Positions 61,782-64,000 of a stretch of 64,000 nt of DNA are shown piece after piece (positions within the stretch are counted from its first letter, which is position 1; every line of letters starts with the position of its first letter). Position numbers and translations under genes: made by a program. The notes beneath the pieces were generated by a model, which made no database searches, was not told the DNA's origin, and was given only the letters and a program-made list of their open reading frames with translations. This stretch comes from Pararhodonellum marinum (GTDB taxonomy: Bacteria > Bacteroidota > Bacteroidia > Cytophagales > Cyclobacteriaceae), in assembly GCF_015354735.1 (NCBI RefSeq), contig NZ_JACEFJ010000006.1, positions 124,001 to 188,000 on the forward strand. The letters are read 5' to 3'.

Positions 61782-63845
61782 ATGTTAAAAATTCCGCGTT
61801 TAAATATCGGGAAAATTTCTTTACTGGTAGCCATCCTTACCTGGATGGCCTTGCTTTTTGTTGACTTGGTCCGTTTGTTCGGTGCACTCAACCAAATGGA
61901 TTCCGGTATGGCTCCTGAAATTTCGTGGGCGTTGGAAATCATTTTTTTTATTTTGGTTTTTTTGTTTTATAGGGACGCGATTCAAAAAAACGAAGGATCT
62001 AATTTTCTGGAATTGATTTGGAAAGCAGCAAGTACTGGCCTGATTGCCATGGGCATTTCCCTTTTGATCGGAGGTTTTTATTATTTGATGGGTGAAAGCA
62101 GGTTATCGACAGATCCTTTGCTAAAAAACCTTTTTTATCATGTCAACTTTGCTTTGACCACCCTATTCCTGATCTCAACTACACAGATATGGAGACATTT
62201 AATCCTTTACCAAAAAAACAAAACTGTCATTCAGCAATGGCAGGCCTTTGAAGTTATTCTGCTTTTAAGCATGTTTTTCATTTTCTTCAATCAGAACACC
62301 TTTGATTACGCCTTTATTTTTGGTTTGTTGTTCATGCTCATTTTCGGTGTTGTCCTTTCGGTGAATCTCAAATGGATACCCTATTTGACATTTAAGGAAA
62401 AGTGGAAATCCCTACTGTTTCTAGTCATCATTCTAGTCGCCATTTCTTATTTGTTTGTTCAATTGCTATCCTACAGCGAAAGCAGTCTGATCATGGTGAA
62501 TTTAACGGATAACCTTTTCCTGTTGGGCCTTTTTGGATTTGTCTTTGTTTATGCACTTTTTTCATTTTTGGTAACCTTATTCAATCTACCTACGTCTTCT
62601 GTCTTTGAACAAAAGCTTACTGAAGCCATCAGTTTCCAAAGGCTCAGCCAATCCATCCAACCCGGGCAGAATGAAGACCAGGTATTGGACATTTTGGTGG
62701 ACAGTTGTATGAGTGCATCCTATGCTGATGGGGCCTGGTTGGAACTGAATGTTGAGGATGGCACACCCGCAATCCACCACCAACGTTTTATCAGCAACCA
62801 ACAAAGACAGGAGGTACGGGAGAAGATCAATGGTTTGAAAGCTTTTGAAGAAAGTCTCAAGGATTCGCGTGGTCAAAACAAAGAACCCATTAACGGGCGG
62901 TTGATGGACGCTGCTTTTAAATCGGTTTTGATCAACCCTTTGGTAGTTAACAAAGAGTGGATTGGCAATCTGATCTTATTGAAAGAAGTCAAAGATGGAT
63001 TCAACAAAGAAATGGTTGGGATCATTTCCACCTTTGTGGGCCAAGCCTGTATTTCGGTTGAAAATTATAGATTGCTCAATGAAGCCATCAAAAATGAACG
63101 GTACAAAGAGGAGCTTCAGATTGCCAAAAGGGTTCAGCAAAGCCTTCTGCCTTCTGAACTTGTTCATGATGAACACTTTGAAATCGCTGGATTTTCGCAG
63201 GCCGCAGATGAAGTAGGGGGAGATTATTACGACATTGTGCAGCTTGCCGCGCATCGATTTGCCTTGATCATAGGAGATGTGTCGGGCAAGGGCACCTCGG
63301 CGGCTTTTAACATGTCACAGATGAAGGGGGTGTTTCATAGTCTGGTTCAGTTGGATCTGGAACCTTCAGAGTTTTTGATCAAAGCCAATGTGGCCCTAAG
63401 CAAATGCCTGGAAAGGAACCATTTCATCACCACCACCTACTTCAATCTGGATACAGTACAACGCAGTATCAAGTTGTCCAGGGCGGGCCATTGTCCTACA
63501 CTGTACTTTGACAGCAGTAAGCAAAATGCAGAATTTCTCAGTGTGGACGGCATGGGTTTGGGAATAGTGAGAAGCCGAATGTTTGAAAAATACATCACAG
63601 ACAAAACCTTTCAATACCAACCCTCAGATGTCATGGTATTGTATACGGATGGGATCATAGAAGCCAAAAACAAAGATGGGGTGGAATTTGGTTATGAAAA
63701 ACTGAAGAAAGCACTGAATGAACACCATCATTTGGCTGCTTTGGAAATAAAGAAAAAAATCATGGAAAAGGTGTTTGATTTTACGGGTTCTACCCATTTG
63801 TCAGATGATGATTATTCTATATTGGTGATAAAGTTTCTAAGTTAA
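61782..63845 (+). CDS. Membrane-bound SpoIIE-type serine phosphatase with GAF domain
   Basis: A 687-aa protein: about eight membrane helices in the first 275 residues (ISLLVAILTWMALLFVDLVR; LLFLVIILVAISYLFVQLLS), a GAF domain at about 300-430, a coiled linker (IAKRVQQSLLPSELVHDEHF, typical of SpoIIE/RsbU phosphatases) and a PP2C catalytic domain (EVGGDYYDIVQLAAHRFALI, IGDVSGKGTSAAFNMSQ, VLYTDGIIEAKNKDG) with its metal Asp residues. It should dephosphorylate an anti-anti-sigma (STAS) protein in response to a signal; a STAS gene starts 30 nt downstream. TAGTTTTT (61770-61777) sits 4 nt before the ATG. Confidence 0.93.
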   Translation: MLKIPRLNIGKISLLVAILTWMALLFVDLVRLFGALNQMDSGMAPEISWALEIIFFILVFLFYRDAIQKNEGSNFLELIWKAASTGLIAMGISLLIGGFYYLMGESRLSTDPLLKNLFYHVNFALTTLFLISTTQIWRHLILYQKNKTVIQQWQAFEVILLLSMFFIFFNQNTFDYAFIFGLLFMLIFGVVLSVNLKWIPYLTFKEKWKSLLFLVIILVAISYLFVQLLSYSESSLIMVNLTDNLFLLGLFGFVFVYALFSFLVTLFNLPTSSVFEQKLTEAISFQRLSQSIQPGQNEDQVLDILVDSCMSASYADGAWLELNVEDGTPAIHHQRFISNQQRQEVREKINGLKAFEESLKDSRGQNKEPINGRLMDAAFKSVLINPLVVNKEWIGNLILLKEVKDGFNKEMVGIISTFVGQACISVENYRLLNEAIKNERYKEELQIAKRVQQSLLPSELVHDEHFEIAGFSQAADEVGGDYYDIVQLAAHRFALIIGDVSGKGTSAAFNMSQMKGVFHSLVQLDLEPSEFLIKANVALSKCLERNHFITTTYFNLDTVQRSIKLSRAGHCPTLYFDSSKQNAEFLSVDGMGLGIVRSRMFEKYITDKTFQYQPSDVMVLYTDGIIEAKNKDGVEFGYEKLKKALNEHHHLAALEIKKKIMEKVFDFTGSTHLSDDDYSILVIKFLS

Positions 63846-63875
63846 ACTATAAAAAAACGCAAGCGTATAATCAAT

Positions 63876-64000
63876 ATGTTACAAATCGAAACTTCGCATG
63901 AAGAAAAATACGCCCTTATCGTACTTAAGGGTGAAGTGGATGCCAGTAATTCCGTGGAGTTGGATGAGGCGATCAACGGAATGGTAGAGGACCAAAATAC
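63876..64000 (+). CDS. STAS-domain protein, N-terminal part (cut by window edge)
   Basis: The frame from 63876 reads MLQIETSHEEKYALIVLKGE followed by VDASNSVELDEAINGMVEDQ and runs off the end. This is the beta-strand/helix start of a STAS (anti-anti-sigma factor) domain; the phosphorylatable Ser would lie beyond the window. Placed 30 nt behind the SpoIIE-type phosphatase, it is the likely substrate of that enzyme. Confidence 0.85.
   Translation, partial: MLQIETSHEEKYALIVLKGEVDASNSVELDEAINGMVEDQN

Noticed and set aside
1-64000. tRNA, rRNA and insertion sequences
   Set aside because: None recognised by eye on either strand; small RNAs cannot be excluded without a covariance search.

Overview
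The window is from a member of the Bacteroidota, most probably order Cytophagales and close to the family Cyclobacteriaceae. The reasons are a complete gliding/type IX secretion block (a PorP/SprF-like gene followed by gldK, gldL, gldM, gldN), a TonB-linked outer-membrane barrel protein with a carboxypeptidase-regulatory-like N-terminus, a YtxJ-type bacillithiol protein, several Bacteroidota-typical families (DUF4403, DUF4271, DUF4382, FISUMP, GHL10), AT-rich starts without clear Shine-Dalgarno sequences, and many TAnnTTTG boxes, the -7 element of Bacteroidota primary-sigma promoters. The genus is not determined. No rRNA, tRNA, insertion sequence, phage gene or CRISPR array was seen.

Layout. 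0-8.4 kb: the N-terminal part of a MoxR ATPase (cut by the window edge), an RsuA/RluE-type pseudouridine synthase, a possible thiamine-pyrophosphokinase-like protein, a secreted fasciclin protein, a large TonB-family barrel protein, YtxJ, a DUF4403 lipoprotein and a short-chain dehydrogenase. 8.4-15.3 kb: an acetate-use block on the minus strand (two-subunit Na+/solute symporter, acetyl-CoA synthetase, cNMP/CBS/DUF294 protein, DEDDh exonuclease). 15.4-23.8 kb: ZIP transporter, ApbE, RuvB, QueG, a 63-residue protein with its own terminator, BatD, chorismate synthase and a dicarboxylate/glutamate-type symporter. 23.8-24.7 kb: a purine-rich tandem array with a 175-bp higher-order period. 24.7-34.4 kb: a barrel protein, IMP dehydrogenase, two membrane proteins (one ABA4-like), an RsmB-type methyltransferase, a zinc-ribbon/membrane pair, RdgB, a LOG-family protein, a free-methionine-sulfoxide-reductase-like GAF protein, RibD and a DUF4382 lipoprotein. 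34.4-34.8 kb: two diverged copies of a 'ctttgcgcc' intergenic repeat. 34.8-38.5 kb: a GHL10/CBM9-like pair behind a perfect palindrome, divergent from dGTPase.

38.5-43.1 kb looks like an accessory stretch: an orphan barrel protein, a PPOX flavoprotein, an SRPBCC protein, a PIN toxin/HTH antitoxin pair and a FISUMP lipoprotein. 43.1-49.8 kb holds PurU, a CotH-kinase lipoprotein, alanine racemase, an M20 amidohydrolase and UvrC. 49.9-55.4 kb is the porP-gldKLMN locus. 55.8-61.7 kb holds HemD, DUF4271 and a BamA/TamA-like protein divergent from HemW, then a DUF721 protein and a DUF4197 lipoprotein. The window ends with a membrane-bound SpoIIE-type phosphatase and the start of a STAS-domain gene, which looks like a partner-switching pair.

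The patterns I consider most worth following up are: (i) at least six genes whose TAnnTTTG box ends only 3-4 nt before the ATG, which predicts leaderless or nearly leaderless mRNAs; (ii) the 175-bp higher-order tandem array; (iii) the palindrome in front of the GHL10/CBM9 pair; and (iv) several start codons that must be TTG or GTG (queG, hemW, a barrel protein, purU, probably the BamA-like protein). I did not find a convincing new multi-gene system.
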